Assembly (NCBI RefSeq): GCF_905171775.1
Contig: NC_053497.1
Span: 103,312,157-103,376,156 of the forward strand
Length of the DNA: 64,000 bases
Reading direction: 5' to 3'
Origin: Rana temporaria
Taxonomy: Eukaryota > Chordata > Amphibia > Anura > Ranidae
The translations under genes and the position numbers were made by a program. The notes under the pieces are model-generated. The model searched no databases and had not been told where the DNA came from. It saw only the letters and a list, made by a program, of their open reading frames with translations. This document shows, piece by piece, positions 11,581-23,749 of this stretch; positions within the stretch are counted from its first letter, which is position 1, and each line of letters starts with the position of its first letter.

Positions 11581-12840
11581 TATTGTATCTAGGTCTAATT
11601 CTAGAAACTGGTCAGACTGGAGTTTTTCTTGCCCAGGAGAAGCTTCAAACCCTCTGCTGCCAGACACACACTTCAGTTACCTGACTCTTTGCTTCTGCGT
11701 GAGAGTTCTGTGGCTGGTGGTAGGCTCCTTCAATTTTCCCGACTCCACTCCAGACCCTTACAACCCAACATCCTACTATCATTGGATACATCAGTCCAGT
11801 CTTTGGACAGACTAATTTGTCTGTTACAGAGGACAAGGGTGTACCTGGCTTTGTGGCTCAGAAATCCTATTCTGGAGATTCCTTATGATCTCTTGAGAGA
11901 TTCACATGATGTACGCCAGCTTGTTGAGCTGGGGAAGAGTCCTGAGCACTTTGCTGGTGCAGGGGACTTTGATATTGCAGGGATCTTGTCTCCCTATCAA
12001 CGATCTGGAATTTCTGGGAATTGCTTGTCTCTACAATGTCAAACATCCTGACTGGAGGGTCATCCTTTCTAGATTTAGTCAACACCAAGGCATTGACCAT
12101 CAGTGAGGAACCAGAAGCCTCTCCACGGCAAGAGAGGTAGAGCTGATCCTATCCTGGGTAGAAATTCATGCTCCAGTCTTGTGGACTGTTGGCAAACAGA
12201 CTCATCCAGCAGTGCCTGAACCTAGAGGAATAGTCCCTATATAGAGAGGTGTTCCAAGACCTGTGTAATAGGTGGAGGATACTGAATGTGGATATCCTGG
12301 CCTCCAAACTTAACAACAAACTGTACAGGTTGGTCTCCTGGTATAGGTATCCCCTAGTGCAGGGGTAGGCAACCTCGGCCCTCCAGCTGTGGTGCAACTA
12401 CAAATCCCAACATGCCTCTGCCTCTAGGAGTCATGCCTGTAATTGTCGGGGTATTTCAATGTCTCATGGGACTTGTAGTTTCACCACAGCTGGAGGGCCG
12501 AGGTTGCCTACCCCTGCCCTAGTGGACTCAGTGGATGCTCTGGTGGTTCCATAGGATCCATACAGATTGATCTATGCCCTTCTTCCTCTGAAACTCTTTC
12601 CTCATCTGCTGCACAGGATCAAGATGGAGAGCATTCTAGCTCTGGGCCACGGGGGATGTGGTATTCTGCATGATCAGATTCCTGTCGGATGCTCCATGGG
12701 CTCATCCAGATCATCTGCTTCATAGTCACTGAGCCTAACAGCATGGCTGTTGAAGCCTAGATTCTGAGAGACATCGGCTGTTGAAGCCTAGATTCTGAGA
12801 GACATCGGCATCTCTGAATCAGTGATCCTCATGATGCTAA
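11581..12840 (+). pseudogene. DIRS-like retroelement remnant
   Basis: Broken frames resemble the reverse transcriptase/RNase H end of DIRS-type elements. Near 12295-12350 the text reads ASKLNNKLYRLVSWYRYP, and near 12530-12620 it reads LIYALLPLKLFPHLLHRIKM, close to the LIYAFPP...LLRRIKMEGI pattern I associate with these elements. Stops and frameshifts are frequent, and a hAT-like MITE (12360-12516) interrupts it. A 33-bp tandem duplication lies at 12742-12807. The family call is from remembered consensus and is not confirmed. Confidence 0.5.
12360..12516. mobile_element. 157-bp hAT-like palindromic MITE
   Basis: The ends CAGGGGTAGGCAACCTCGG and CCGAGGTTGCCTACCCCTG are inverted copies. The 8-bp sequence CCCTAGTG flanks both sides exactly (12352-12359 and 12517-12524). 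The CAGGGGT start and 8-bp duplication are hAT hallmarks. It inserted into the DIRS-like remnant, so it is younger. Confidence 0.9.
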
Positions 12841-12998
12841 AACCTAAAAGGCTACTGCGGGGTCCATCGCCACACATTGTAGGCATATTTTTCTTGGAGT
12901 GAGGCAAGAAACTTTCAGGTTTTCAGACCTCATCTGATAACTGCTTTGAGCACAAGGTCTATCAGACAGTTCTTTGAGATAAGGGCAGTCCCTAGCTC

Positions 12999-13033
12999 TC
13001 GTGTGTGTGTGTGTGTGTGTGTTTGTGTGTGTT
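12999..13033. repeat. (GT)n microsatellite
   Basis: This is an alternating GT run with a few T interruptions. The apparent Cys/Val-rich frame across it is a by-product of the repeat. Confidence 0.9.
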
Positions 13034-14279
13034 TTTTGTGTGGGCCTATTGTCATTTTTGTTTTCTGTTGCCCACCCCTCAGTTGGACTACTTTTGGACC
13101 TTCCAACAGTCTCTGAATTCCTGTGTCCCTTAGTGGTCAAGAATGAAAATGGTATTTTTTGTATTTACCTTCAAATCCTTTTCTTGGAGGGACATTGGTC
13201 CCTCCCCTCTGTGTTTTTGATCATGCTCTTAGTATTGCTTTACCAAAAAACTGAAACATGCTGCAAGTAGAAGGGGTCATACTAGGCTGGCCCACAATGT
13301 ATTTGTTTTTTTCAATGTCCTTTCTCCTGTAGGCAGTAGTATAACCTGTTATTCTCTGAATTCCTGTGTCCTGTGTCCTCTTAGGAAATTAAGATTTTAC
13401 GATAAATACAAATATTCTGTATCAAATTAGGCTTAATGGGCCATAAGTGTTTTTTATAGGAAGAAAGAGCAAATTCAAAGCAGGTAACAACCAACACATG
13501 ACTAGTATAAGTCGTCTTCCTTCTGAGAGTTTTCTACATTATGCAAGTGGCAATTTGGTATTTTGGAATTTTAAAAAGAGCATAGTAAAGGGCAGAGCCT
13601 TTTAATTTTCATGATCCTTTCACATATATTATGCATCTATATAGAGAGGAAGTACTTAATCTTAGGTCTGATGTTCGTAGGCATATGCATCTTGCATTTA
13701 GGTGCATAACATTTGTATTCAACATCTGTTTCATATTGTTCAGAGACCATTCAGAGTTTACAGGTGTATTTCACCTGCAGTTGACCTCCTGAGCAGCTAC
13801 AATCTGCTTCAAGCTGCCTTTTATGTTCCTATTGACTTTTATGGGGAGAGAAACAGTGCTAACTTCAAGAAAGGCACATTGACACAGGCCCTTATTCATG
13901 CAGACTGATCCTGCTACTTTGTAATGACCGCAATGCCCAGAGCTCTATATAAAGCTACTGCACCAGCAGCATTGACCATAAAAACAATATTTTTATAAAG
14001 GAAATTACAATAAGACTAGACTAATGCTGGTTGGGAGCATCTAACCCCCCAAGTCTTTCCTGGTTATAGAACTTTACCAAAAGGATCTATTCATACATCT
14101 TCTGAACCCTTGTTTTTTCTGATATGCCCACCCTCTGTGTAATACATATTCCCTTTTACAGGAAGCATGTGGGATATAGATAGAAACTTTCATTCATATA
14201 TTTGTGCTGCTATTGTGTGAATACTGTAGAGCTATGTAGAGGGTTCTGATGTGTGCTTGTGTCTCTACCCTTCTTTCAG
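13034..14279. other. unassigned intronic sequence
   Basis: No repeat family or exon is recognised. It ends at the splice acceptor CCCTTCTTTCAG immediately before 14280. Confidence 0.55.
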
Positions 14280-14375
14280 ATTTTAGGATTTGATATCCTC
14301 CTGTTGAAGAATCTCAAGCCAATTCTTCTAGAGGTGAACGCAAATCCCAGCATGAAGATTGAACACGAACAGGAG
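14280..14375 (+). CDS. ttll11: TTLL11 exon (metal-binding end of TTL domain)
   Basis: These 32 codons read ILGFDILLLKNLKPILLEV followed by NANPSMKIEHEQE. The acidic and Asn residues of ILLEVNANPS are the conserved Mg-ATP binding cluster of TTL-family ATP-grasp enzymes, so this exon completes the catalytic core begun in the previous exon (…GPTCFQ|ILGFD…). The acceptor is TTTCAG and the donor is GAG|GTGGGA; both boundaries are phase 0. Confidence 0.92.
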
Positions 14376-14412
14376 GTGGGAAGTTGACAGATGAATGCTG
14401 TATTGTAATCTA

Positions 14413-15160
14413 CACTATATGGCCAAATGTGTGTGGACACCCCTTCAATTCCATAAAGACATGACTTGATGGGTTTGCTGTGGAGGAACTCAAATGGCCT
14501 GCACAGAACCCTAAACACCTTTTATGATTAATTAAAACACCTATTTTGAGCCAGGAATTCTCATTCTTTTTAAAGAGGAGCTCCAGACTCCATCAGAAAA
14601 AAATAAGTCAGCAGCTACAAATACTGTAGCTGCTGACTTTTAATATTTGGACACTTACCTGTCCTCCAGCAGCTTCTTCCCCCAAGCTGATTTTTCAATC
14701 GGGTCTCTGGTGCTGCTGCCACCATCTCTGGTTCCCTACTGTGCATGCGTGAAGTGCCTTGTGCTTTGTGAATGGCCTGGCAATGGGGGAAAGAAGGAGG
14801 GGGTCCGAAGTTCCAGATGAGCTCGCTGTGGCAAAGTCAGCCAGAAGTGGGGGTGGATACCTATCAAATTCACGTACCCCCCCTCCCCCATGAAAAGTGC
14901 CAAATGTGGCAGCAGAGTGGGGGAGGAGGCAAATAAGCTTTTGGGTGAAGCTCCGCTTTAAGTACCTGACCTCAAAAATGCTCTTTTGAATGAATGGCAC
15001 AAATTCCTACACATTTGAAAATTCTTATGGAAAGCCTTTCCAGAGTGTAGGCTGTTATAGCATCAAAGTAGGAGCTAATAACCACAGCTTTGGCATGGAA
15101 TGTCCAAAATCTTTATAGAGGTGTGAAGGTCCGGGTCCACAACATTTTGGCCAATTAATG
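14413..15160. mobile_element. Tc1/mariner-type MITE carrying a nested family F insertion
   Basis: The left end CACTATATGGCCAAATG and right end CATTTTGGCCAATTAATG are imperfect inverted repeats flanked by TA (14411-14412 and 15161-15162), as for Tc1/mariner elements. A 384-bp family F element at 14574-14957 interrupts it. Without the insert it is about 360 bp and non-coding. Confidence 0.7.
14574..14957. mobile_element. complete family F MITE at a TTAA site
   Basis: TTAA flanks both ends (14570-14573 and 14958-14961). The ends AGAGGAGCTCC and GAAGCTCCGCT are imperfect inverted repeats. It contains the hairpin AGTCAGCAGCTACA...TGTAGCTGCTGACT. TTAA duplication suggests a piggyBac- or Kolobok-like transposase in trans. 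Confidence 0.75.
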
Positions 15161-15187
15161 TATGTGGTTTGTGGAATAACACAAATA

Positions 15188-16730
15188 CAGGTGATACCCG
15201 AAATATTCGAATATCATGCAAAAGTTCATTTATTTTACCAATGCAACTTAAATGGTGAAACTAATATATGAGATAGACTCATTACATGCAAAGCAAGATA
15301 GTCCGTGATTTGTCATAATTGTGATGATAATGGCTTACAGCTCATGAAAACCCCAAATCCACAATCTCAGAAAATTAGATTATTGTGAAAAGATGCAATA
15401 TTCCAGGCTCAATGTGTCCCATTCTAATCAGCTAATTAGGCCATAACACCTGCAAAGGGTTCCTGAGCCTTTAAATGGTCTTGCAGTCTGGTTCAGTAGG
15501 AATCACAATAATGGGAAAGACTGCTGGCCTGACAGTTGTGCAGAAAACCATCATTGACACCCTCCATAAGGAGGGAAAGCCTCAAAAGGTAATTGCAAAA
15601 GAAGTTGGATGTTCCCAAAGTGCTGAATTAAAGCACATTAAAAGAAAGGTATGTGGAAGGGAAAAGTGTGGAAGAAAAAGGTGCACAAGCAGCAGGAATG
15701 ACCACAGCCTGGAGAGGATTGTCAGGAAAAGACCATTCAAAAGTGTTGGGGACTTTCACAAGGAGTGGACTGAGGCTGGAGTCAATGCATCAAGAGCCAC
15801 CACACATTGTCAAGCCACTCCAGAACAACAAACCATGTCAGAAGCGCCTTACCTGGGCTAAAGAAAAACAGACCTGGTCTGTTGCTCAGTGGTCCAAAGT
15901 CCTCTTTTCTGATGAGAGCAAATTTTGCATCTCATTTGGAAACCAAGGACCCAGAGTATGGAGAAAGAATGAAGAGGCACACACTGCAAGATGCTTGAAG
16001 TCCAGTGTGTTGTTTCCACAATCTGTGTTGATTTAGGAAGCCATGTCATCTGCTGGTGTTGGTCCACTGTGCATCATTGAGTCCAGGGACAACGCAGCCG
16101 TCTACCAGGAGATTTTGGAGCACTTCATGCTTCCTTCGGCAGGTGAGCTCTATGGGGATGCTGACTTCATTTTCCAGCAGGACTTGGCACCTGCCCACAC
16201 TGCCGAAAGCACCAAAACCTGGGTCAATGACCGTGGGATTACTGTGCTTGATTCGCCTGACCTGAACCCCATAGAGAATCTATGGGGCATTGCCAAGAGA
16301 AAGATGAGAGACATGAGACCGAACAATGCAGAAGACCTGAAGGCCGCTATTGAAGCATACTGGTCTTCCATAACACCTCAGCAGTGCCACAGGCTGATAG
16401 CTTCCATGCCACGCCGCATTGAGGCAATAATTGCTGCAAAAGGGGCCCAAACCAAGTACATATGCTTGTTTATACTTTTCAGAGGTCCGATATTGTACAT
16501 TCCTTGTTTTATTGATTGCATGTAATATTCTATTCTAATTTTCTGAGATTGTGGATTTGGGATTTTCATGAGCTGTAAGCCATAATCGTCACAATTAGTT
16601 CAAGTCGTGATTTGTCATATCTTGCTTTGCATGTAATGAGTCTATCTCATATATTGGTTTCACCTTTTAAGTTGCATTAGTAAAATAAATGCACTTTTGC
16701 ATGATATTCAAATTTTTAGAGTATCACCGG
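15188..16730 (+). mobile_element. Tc1-like element with broken transposase
   Basis: Long terminal inverted repeats of about 220 bp (CAGGTGATACCCGAA... and its inverse ending GTATCACCGG) are bounded by TA at 15186-15187 and 16731-16732. Between them runs a transposase in three pieces: 15511-15800 (MGKTAGLTVVQKTIIDTL, helix-turn-helix region), 15800-16010 (KRLTWAKEKQTW, SDESK with the first Asp) and 16043-16460 (FQQDLAPAHTA with the second Asp, DLNPIENLWG with the Glu). Frameshifts lie near 15800 and 16030. Compared with the family form I remember, four residues before SPDLNPIE are missing, giving 30 instead of 34 residues between Asp and Glu. Confidence 0.92.
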
Positions 16731-16732
16731 TA

Positions 16733-18037
16733 CAAGAAAGGATTCCTGAACCAAATTACATTTTTATTTAGCAGTTGACCTCAAACTTCAGGAGGAAAGT
16801 TCAAAACGAAAGCAGACGAGGACAGTCAAGAACAAGCCAAGGTCGGTAAACAGGATCGGACGTAGGACACAGAGCAATGAGCACACGGAAGCCAAAACAC
16901 ACAATATTGATCAGTAGGGCTGGCTTGCAATGCACAAGTTAATATAGAGTGCCCTGATAGGGGCTGGGGTGGAGCCATGCTTTGAGGAGCAGCCAGGTGA
17001 GAGTGGCTGGCCTCTTAAGCTGAACACATGGAGAGGTAAGCTGACGGACAAACATTACTGCATAACCATGTCAAAAGTCTACGAAGCAACATCAAATGCA
17101 AGATTCTCAGCGATGGGGATAAATATACCATTGGTCCCGCCTCTAGTTTATATCTCCATTGTTCCTCTACTACAACTCCTAACTAAACTTAGAAAGTCAT
17201 ATTTTACTGAAAGAATAACGGAATCTAGGAATAGACTTCCAGCAGAGGTTGGTCAACAGTAAGTGGATTTGAACATACTTGGAACAAACATAGATCTATA
17301 CTCATAGGGTTAAACAAAAGTTGTCTTTTTCTGCTGTCATTCTTCTATGTTTCTAAGTTTAGCCATATAGCTTATATGTGAAATGTTCTAACTTTGAAAA
17401 GATTTTGTCAATTTATTCTGCTATGTTTGTGATTTAGAACCCCTAGCAGACAGCATAGACAGGTTGGTGACCGCCTTTTTAGTACAGTTTAGCGATACAG
17501 ATCACTAGTCACTGACCTGCGTTAGTAAAGGAACATCACCGGAGTGATGAATTCCCTGCTGTCCTAATATGGGGGCTTTCCCTGTCCTGTTAATATTGGA
17601 AGATAACGTAAATATACTAACTGTATGAAAATTCAACAGTTTCTTATTGGACAACTGGATTCAAATTCATTTAAAACATTTATTTTGTCAACATAAGAAG
17701 TTTGCACCAATATAAAATATTGCTACTTTGCTTTCCAGGTAAACCTGCAATGAAAATCCTGGGGAACTGCCTACTAATTATCTGTTTATTTACATTCATT
17801 TGCGGTTTCTCAAGAAATTTCTCAAGTGGAAACACTTAGATATTCCTAACATCATCATTAAAACTGTAATATTAATAACTGCGATTTATCTGAAAAATAG
17901 CTTGTGGGCCTGTTTGAATAACGTAACAAAACACTGACTTTGGTGTTAATAAATTGTTTCCAATTAAATATGCTAATCTGTGAGTGAAGTATTCACAGCA
18001 TTTCCTATAACAAAGTGTCTTTGTCTGGGTGTTGCAG
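16733..18037. other. unassigned intronic sequence
   Basis: No exon is visible until the acceptor GTCTGGGTGTTGCAG before 18038. The open frame at 16969-17262 has no domain. Some of 16760-16990 has the look of a repeat edge, but I cannot name it. Confidence 0.5.
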
Positions 18038-18147
18038 CTTCTTCCCGGCATTTTCGAGAATGTGCCGAGCTTGGTGGATGAGGAGGTGAAAATTGCCGTA
18101 ATCAAGGACACACTGCGTCTGGTGGATCCATGGCAGAGGAGGAGCCA
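18038..18147 (+). CDS. ttll11: TTLL11 exon (post-catalytic segment)
   Basis: It codes LLPGIFENVPSLVDEEVKIA then VIKDTLRLVDPWQRRSQ, matching the conserved TTLL11 segment GVFENVPSLVDEEVKVAV as I recall it. This is the end of the TTL fold plus basic residues that in family members help bind tubulin. The length is 36 codons plus 2 bases (CA), and the donor is CA|GTGAGT. The split codon is completed by the first A of exon 59544-59798, giving CAA (Gln), which supports direct splicing across the 41.4-kb intron. Confidence 0.92.
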
Positions 18148-18896
18148 GTGAGTGTAGTTGTAGCATGTGGTTATATTATATGTTTGGATATGGGTTATAG
18201 CTGCTCTGATTATCAGGCTTGTGATGGGCCTGGTCGCTCTTGTGTGCCCATGAGAGGGAGAGAGCTCAACATGGCCAACTAATGTGGTGATATTGGCTGT
18301 AGAGTGTGAAAAGTGTTGCCACCCTCCACATATATAGCACAGCAAGGGTTTTGGAATCCTAAAAAGATGTGAATTTCTTTACAGGTAATACATTTTGTAT
18401 TTTACTTGCTTATATCCATGTTTGACTGGAGGTATTGAATAAAGCTTAATTTTTTTTTTTTGGGGAGGTAGGAAGGGAGATACAGCCCCAAACACATTAG
18501 TCGTGTGTAATGGTGGGTATCCAGTTATCTACAGGTGGCTACTTATGCTAAATATCTTCCCTCCAGTACCTCCTTTATAGCTGCCAGATGCTGCCCTAAG
18601 AGTCTGTCTTCCGACACTGTGAGAGTTAATTGCAGCCCCTGCTTGTGGGGAAAAACCACACTGCTAGCCTGCCCCCTTCTGCCCTCATTATTATTTAAAT
18701 TACTCGTGTTACTGCTACTTCCGCAATCCATTGCTTTCTGTAAATGGGCAGTGGAGGTCCTTTCATTCAACTGCCTCTCCTCCATTCACAGAACAGGATG
18801 CATTGTAGGAGAATAGTATATATGAGTTGTGTGACTGGTGGAGAGGGCAGATGGGGCAGATGAGTGGTACAACTTCCTCAGTAGCCGTGGCTGCAG
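18148..18896. other. start of 41.4-kb intron, unassigned
   Basis: No repeat family or coding signal is recognised. The frames at 18535-18816 on both strands lack domains. Confidence 0.5.
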
Positions 18897-19755
18897 TTAA
18901 AGTGGTTGTTAAACCACTCTAACATGTGTGCACCATTAGTGTGTGTGTGCTGTGTCATTTGGCTCTCTGTAACACCTAAAAAAACATGGCGGATCCTTGT
19001 CTTCCGGCGCTGTGAGAATTAAAACGTTTGTTAACCCAAAAACAGACTATCTTGCTTGCATAACTGTAACATGTATACACCATCAGTGCTGTTTCCTATT
19101 GCAGTGGACCCCTCTGTATGTAATTTATAAAAAATATATATGCTGTAAATACCTAATTTCAGTGCTGCGATCCGTGATCACATGACCGGCTGGCTCTTTC
19201 CTTTCCTCCTCTGACAGATGCAGCAGAAGGGGCTGAAATTCCCCCGCTGACGTCTGTCAAGAGGGGAGGAGGAGGAGGAGGAGAAGAGAGCTGGCTGGTC
19301 ATGTGTTCACAGATCACTGCTCTTAAATTGGGTATTTACAGCATTTTTTTTATAAATCGCACACAGAGAGGGACACCACAATAGGAGACAGCACTGTTGG
19401 TGTAAACATTTTACAGTTATGCAAGCAGCAGGAGGGGCGGGCACTGTCACAAGCTGACAGGCATGAAGGGGACAGGGGAGGAGGACATAGGAGCAGAGAG
19501 AAGACAGATAGCAGGGCTGGGGATGACGGAGGCACGCAAACTGACCACAGTGGCAGGGCTCAGCAGCCATGATATACCGTGGTCAGTTTACATAGGGGAG
19601 GGGAGAAACTTGCAGCATCAGCCAGGTTTTTTAGGTGTTACAGGGGGCCAAATGACACAGCACACGCACTGCGTCATATAACATGCTTTAAAGGAGTAGG
19701 ATCCATTTTTATTAATTTTTTGGTTAACAAACGTTTTAATTCTCACAGCACCGGA
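18897..19755. repeat. nested palindromic TTAA-type elements
   Basis: The core 19023-19735 begins AACGTTTGTTAACCC and ends GGTTAACAAACGTT, with TTAA on each side (19019-19022 and 19736-19739). Around it, 18899-18990 (GTGCTGTGTCATTTGGC, CTGTAACACCTAAA) is an inverted relative of 19635-19690. So copies of one MITE family lie head to head, with arms also matching at 19025-19180 and 19310-19430. No coding content is supported. Confidence 0.6.
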
Positions 19756-20119
19756 GATTCAGAGGCCTTCAGGTAATGGGATACACACCAGTACACATAC
19801 AGTAGCTAATGGCTGTCCGTGATCATATGGCATGACACTGAATTTATGAGGCTATACAACATGCAATGTATATGCCCCAGCAATCAACTGCAGATTTTGT
19901 TGTATCATAAGAACATGTACAGTATACAAAATTACTTATTAATATTACCTTAGCGTTTAAAGTTAAAGTACCCCTAATATGTGCTAAGCTGCTGTGCTTT
20001 ATCCAAAATGTATATGTTATAATTATAAAATAAGGTGGTGCTGAATGCTGAATCTCTATGATTTCCAGTATTCTGATTCTCCAATGTCTAAAATTTTTGT
20101 TCTGGTACTGCCAAGTGTC

Positions 20120-20400
20120 CATACGTTATTCTTCTGGTACCTCAACTATCATTGTTCTGGTACCCCTAAGTGGCAGTATCTATTTTCCCAGAGCCCAAGT
20201 GTCAGTGCTTCATTGTCCTGGGGCCCCCAAGTGTCAGTGTGTTGTTCTTCCAGAACCCCAAATGTTAGCGTGTTATTCTTTTGAAACCCCATGTATCAGG
20301 GTTTCATTGTTCCTGGGCCCCCAAGTGTCAGTGTGTCCTTGTTCTGAACCTCCAAGTGTCAGCATGTCAGTATTCCGTACTCTGCCAGTGTTTTGGTCCC
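20120..20400. repeat. minisatellite, about 38-bp units
   Basis: Degenerate tandem units carry the cores CCCCAAGTGTCAGTGT and TCATTGTTCTGG. At least seven units are readable. The open frame of 168 codons across it (20058-20564) is a repeat artefact. Confidence 0.75.
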
Positions 20401-21940
20401 CAGATGTATGTATTGCTGCAGCTTCATTGGTGTTTTTGAACACTTTCTGGCTTTTTGCTGAATTGATCTCAAACTTTATGGAGCGTTCTAAAGCGATAGG
20501 AAGATTATTGCCAAGCTGCATATATTCTGGAACAGTAAGTAAGATAAAGTTTGGTTTAACATAATTAAAGCTCCTCATGTAATTAAGTTTGGTTCTCGTA
20601 GGAAGTGTGACAGAAGTCGGAGCTTGCTCTCCCATGAAGGATTCTTCTGCTGATTTGTCACAGATGCTCGGTAAACCGCGTGCGCTGTCATGGTAACAAA
20701 CAAGCCAAGAGGCAGTATACCCAGAAGGCCTTGCAGCAGGCGGTCTAGGATGATAGATTCTTTAGTGAAGTTTTAGTGAAGGGATCAGAAGTAATAAGAT
20801 TATATTTTGATGAGATAAGGCCTTGTCAGAGCTCACACTCAGTTCTTCCAGATCTTGTCAGGATAATCTGCTTTTCTGTGATTTTATTATATCTCTGGGA
20901 CTTTGTTCTATGCGCACATCGTATAATGTACATGGCATATCGCTCCTTACCTTTGATAGATGGCTGCTTTACAGTGTACTGTGTAAGGATATTAAAATAG
21001 ACTCCTTTTGCATAGAACTGAAGAAAAAAATATCAAGGAACAGTGCTGTGCTTTTAGTTACCAATTCGAGTTTAATTTTCACTGCTATAATTGTAAGGTG
21101 TGAAAACTTGTTGCCAAGGGCTTCCATTTTCATTGCAGTTGTTCTGTCCCCCTGTGTGGGTGTATCTGCTGTTATTTCTATCTTTGCAAAAATTACAAAA
21201 AAAAAGGTTTCATATAAAAACTTGTTTCCAAGGATGAGTGCAGTTAGCAAGCCCTGTATATGTCTGCTTTATAACAATCAATCAGGATGTTTCCTTTTTA
21301 TTATCTAATTTGTATGGGAAAAAAAGACACTTGGCATATGCAATAAATCCTGTCATTACTCATTGGGCACTATCGCTTTACATAGTGATTTCTCCAACCC
21401 CCCAACAGATGAGGAAGGAAAGGAGACTTGCAGGGACCTTTATATGTGCCACAAAGAAAACGCACAAAAATAAATAATTAAAAATAACAACATCTTTATT
21501 ATACAATTAAAACATTATTAAAAAGGACAACTCCCAATGTATAGTTGCCATATACAATTGGATTTCATTGGTGCATTTGTGTTGCTCCAAATTGATGTAA
21601 TGGATTAATTTGTTTCATGGAAACCTAGCTTCCCCATGGTCTATGCCCTAGTGTATGCAACCAATATTAATCTACAAAAGTAGTTACAACATGTAAATAT
21701 ACAATACATGAAGGGGATACATTTATCCAAAGATTTACAGTAGAACAAAATATACACACAACGCATAACCAGTAAGAAGATAAACAAAACCAATGAAAAA
21801 GCAGCAATTGATCATATGGAGAGGAGAAAGGAGGGAGGCATAGCAAACCTTCCCCCATGATAAAGGGTCCAGACTGGGGAGGGCTTGAATATACGTAGAC
21901 ATGACCCATCATTAAACTCACCTGAACAAATCCAAAGGGC
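20401..21940. other. unassigned intronic sequence
   Basis: This is AT-rich sequence with no recognised exon or terminal repeats. The frame at 20823-21308 has no domain. Confidence 0.5.
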
Positions 21941-22630
21941 AACCTCCACACCACAGAAGAGTGGATGAACTTACACTAATATATCATATTGAACCACCTG
22001 AAATACCCTAAATCAAACAAACAACGTGTACAACACAGCAACCGAAAAACTATACAAAAAAAACTACCTAAAAGAAATTGGAGAGATTACATCCCAGCTA
22101 CCCAGAAATACCCAAAGGAAATGTTTGGTGTGTACAAAAGGTCCCACTATAAAATAAATAAAATATCCCCACAATAAATGTAATCATCAAAAAACCTAAA
22201 TAGATCACACATCATCCAAAGATAAAAACAAATGTCATACTGTTCCCTATTTTTGAATCTCCAATGCCCAACTGCTAGCATCTAGCCCTCAATGATAGAG
22301 TCCTGATGTCTTCCAGGTCGGCGGGGACTCCATTAAATAGATAAGCACGTAAACATGGGGGGCAGACATGGGTGTGGCCAATCTATTTAATGGAGTCCCC
22401 AACTAACCTGGTAGGCACCTGGACTTTATCACTGAGGGCTAGATGCTAGCGGTTGTTTGATAATTATATTCATTGTGGGGATCTTTGGATGATGTTGTTG
22501 CTGTGTTGCAACTTTTGTTCGATTTTTGGGGGGTGTATTTCATTAATATTTTTATGTTTTCAGATTGAACTTTTATGGTCCTTTATGATATATTGATGTT
22601 CACTATTCCCCTCTTTTGTGGTGTGGAGGT
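21941..22630. repeat. 690-bp imperfect palindrome
   Basis: The outer arms pair ACCTCCACACCACAGAAGAG (21942 on) with CTCTTTTGTGGTGTGGAGGT (to 22630), including ATATATCAT tracts further in. The inner arms pair CTAGCATCTAGCCCTC (22275-22290) with GAGGGCTAGATGCTAG (22434-22449), and CTCCATTAAATAGAT with ATCTATTTAATGGAG. The axis shifts by about 75 bp between outer and inner arms, so indels have accumulated. Layout recalls the foldback retroelements at 47-52 kb, but no clear hammerhead core is present. Confidence 0.65.
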
Positions 22631-23223
22631 AGCAAACCATCATTGGGGAAGATTTGATATGCCCTTCCCCCCCGCCCCACTTTTATTTGTTTTTTGTTTT
22701 TTCTCCTTCCCAGATTTCCAATTGCTGCTTTTTTTCATTGCTTTTCGGACACCTGATTCTTGAGACATTATTCTTGAGACATTCCTCTCCCTGCTACGCT
22801 GGTGTGACCCCATCCAGATTCCACCAGTACGAACCCTGGACGCTTGGTCTGTCCATGTTCGTGGTCCTCCCCCTCTCCCCCCCACCCCCTACCCCCCTCC
22901 TTTGTATTCTCCTTTATATCCTCTAACTTCTATGATCTGTAATCTACAGATTTCTATATTTTTACTATTTTATAACAAAAGGTATAAAAGAAAACGGGAG
23001 AAGCGAGACCGGTGGGAAAGGTGCTCTTGCTCCGTTGTTTTGTAAACAACCAATCTCCTATGGGCAATGATATTTGTGATGTAATTAATTAAGAGCTGTA
23101 GCCAGTACAGACTTATACGTCAGACTTCCTAAAGATGTACCTGTTCAAAATTATTGGACCCCCTCCCGTTGGAGGGGGATATGCACATTGTCTTCAGATA
23201 CTGTTGTTTGTGTTACTCTTTCT
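22631..23223. other. unassigned intronic sequence
   Basis: A C-rich and T-rich stretch around 22660-22910 gives short accidental frames on both strands. Nothing else is recognised. Confidence 0.5.
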
Positions 23224-23226
23224 TAA

Positions 23227-23656
23227 GCCTCATACACACGATCGGACTTCCATCTGACTTTTTTGTGGGTTTTGCTTCGAATGGCTGTTGGCCGCGAACT
23301 TTGTATGCATACACACAGCGGGACTTTTTCAGCCAACTTTCACCAAACCACGTGGTTTTTCAACTCTTTACCGCCACCCTTTTGGCAACTTCTGCTATTG
23401 TTGTCTGATCTTTAGCATTGGTTCTGTGCATGCGTGTTTGTACTTTGGACTTTAGTCCGATGGACTTGTGTACACATGATCGGATTATGCTCCTTGGCCA
23501 TTTGTTGCTGGAAAGTTTGTCTGTTTTCACAGCGAACATTTGTCCGATGAAAAAGCGAAAACATTTGTCCGATGGAGCGTGCACACGATCGGATCGTCCG
23601 ATCAAACAGGTCCGTCTGACATTTGTTGTCAAAAAGTCAGATCGTGTGTATGGGCC
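23227..23656. mobile_element. family A palindromic MITE (Harbinger-like)
   Basis: It starts GCCTCATACACACGATCGG after TTAA and ends CGATC-like GATCGTGTGTATGGGCC. The interior holds several complementary tracts such as TTGTCCGATG. The overall design matches the GGCCCCGTACACACG family found seven more times in the window. Confidence 0.75.
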
Positions 23657-23749
23657 TTTATGTTACTCATGTAGGTCTTGTCTTTCATGTAAGTCTTGTC
23701 TTTTTTTCAAATTCTGCTAATGAGTTGCCCACATTTCTCATGTCCCCTA

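Noticed and set aside
20823..21308. 161-codon frame in the long intron as an extra TTLL11 exon or gene
   Set aside because: No domain, low-complexity composition, and the exon phases already join across the intron.
22285..22330. CCTGATGTCTTCC as a hammerhead core at the 22-kb palindrome
   Set aside because: CTGATGT lacks the final conserved A and there is no GAAA with a matching stem.
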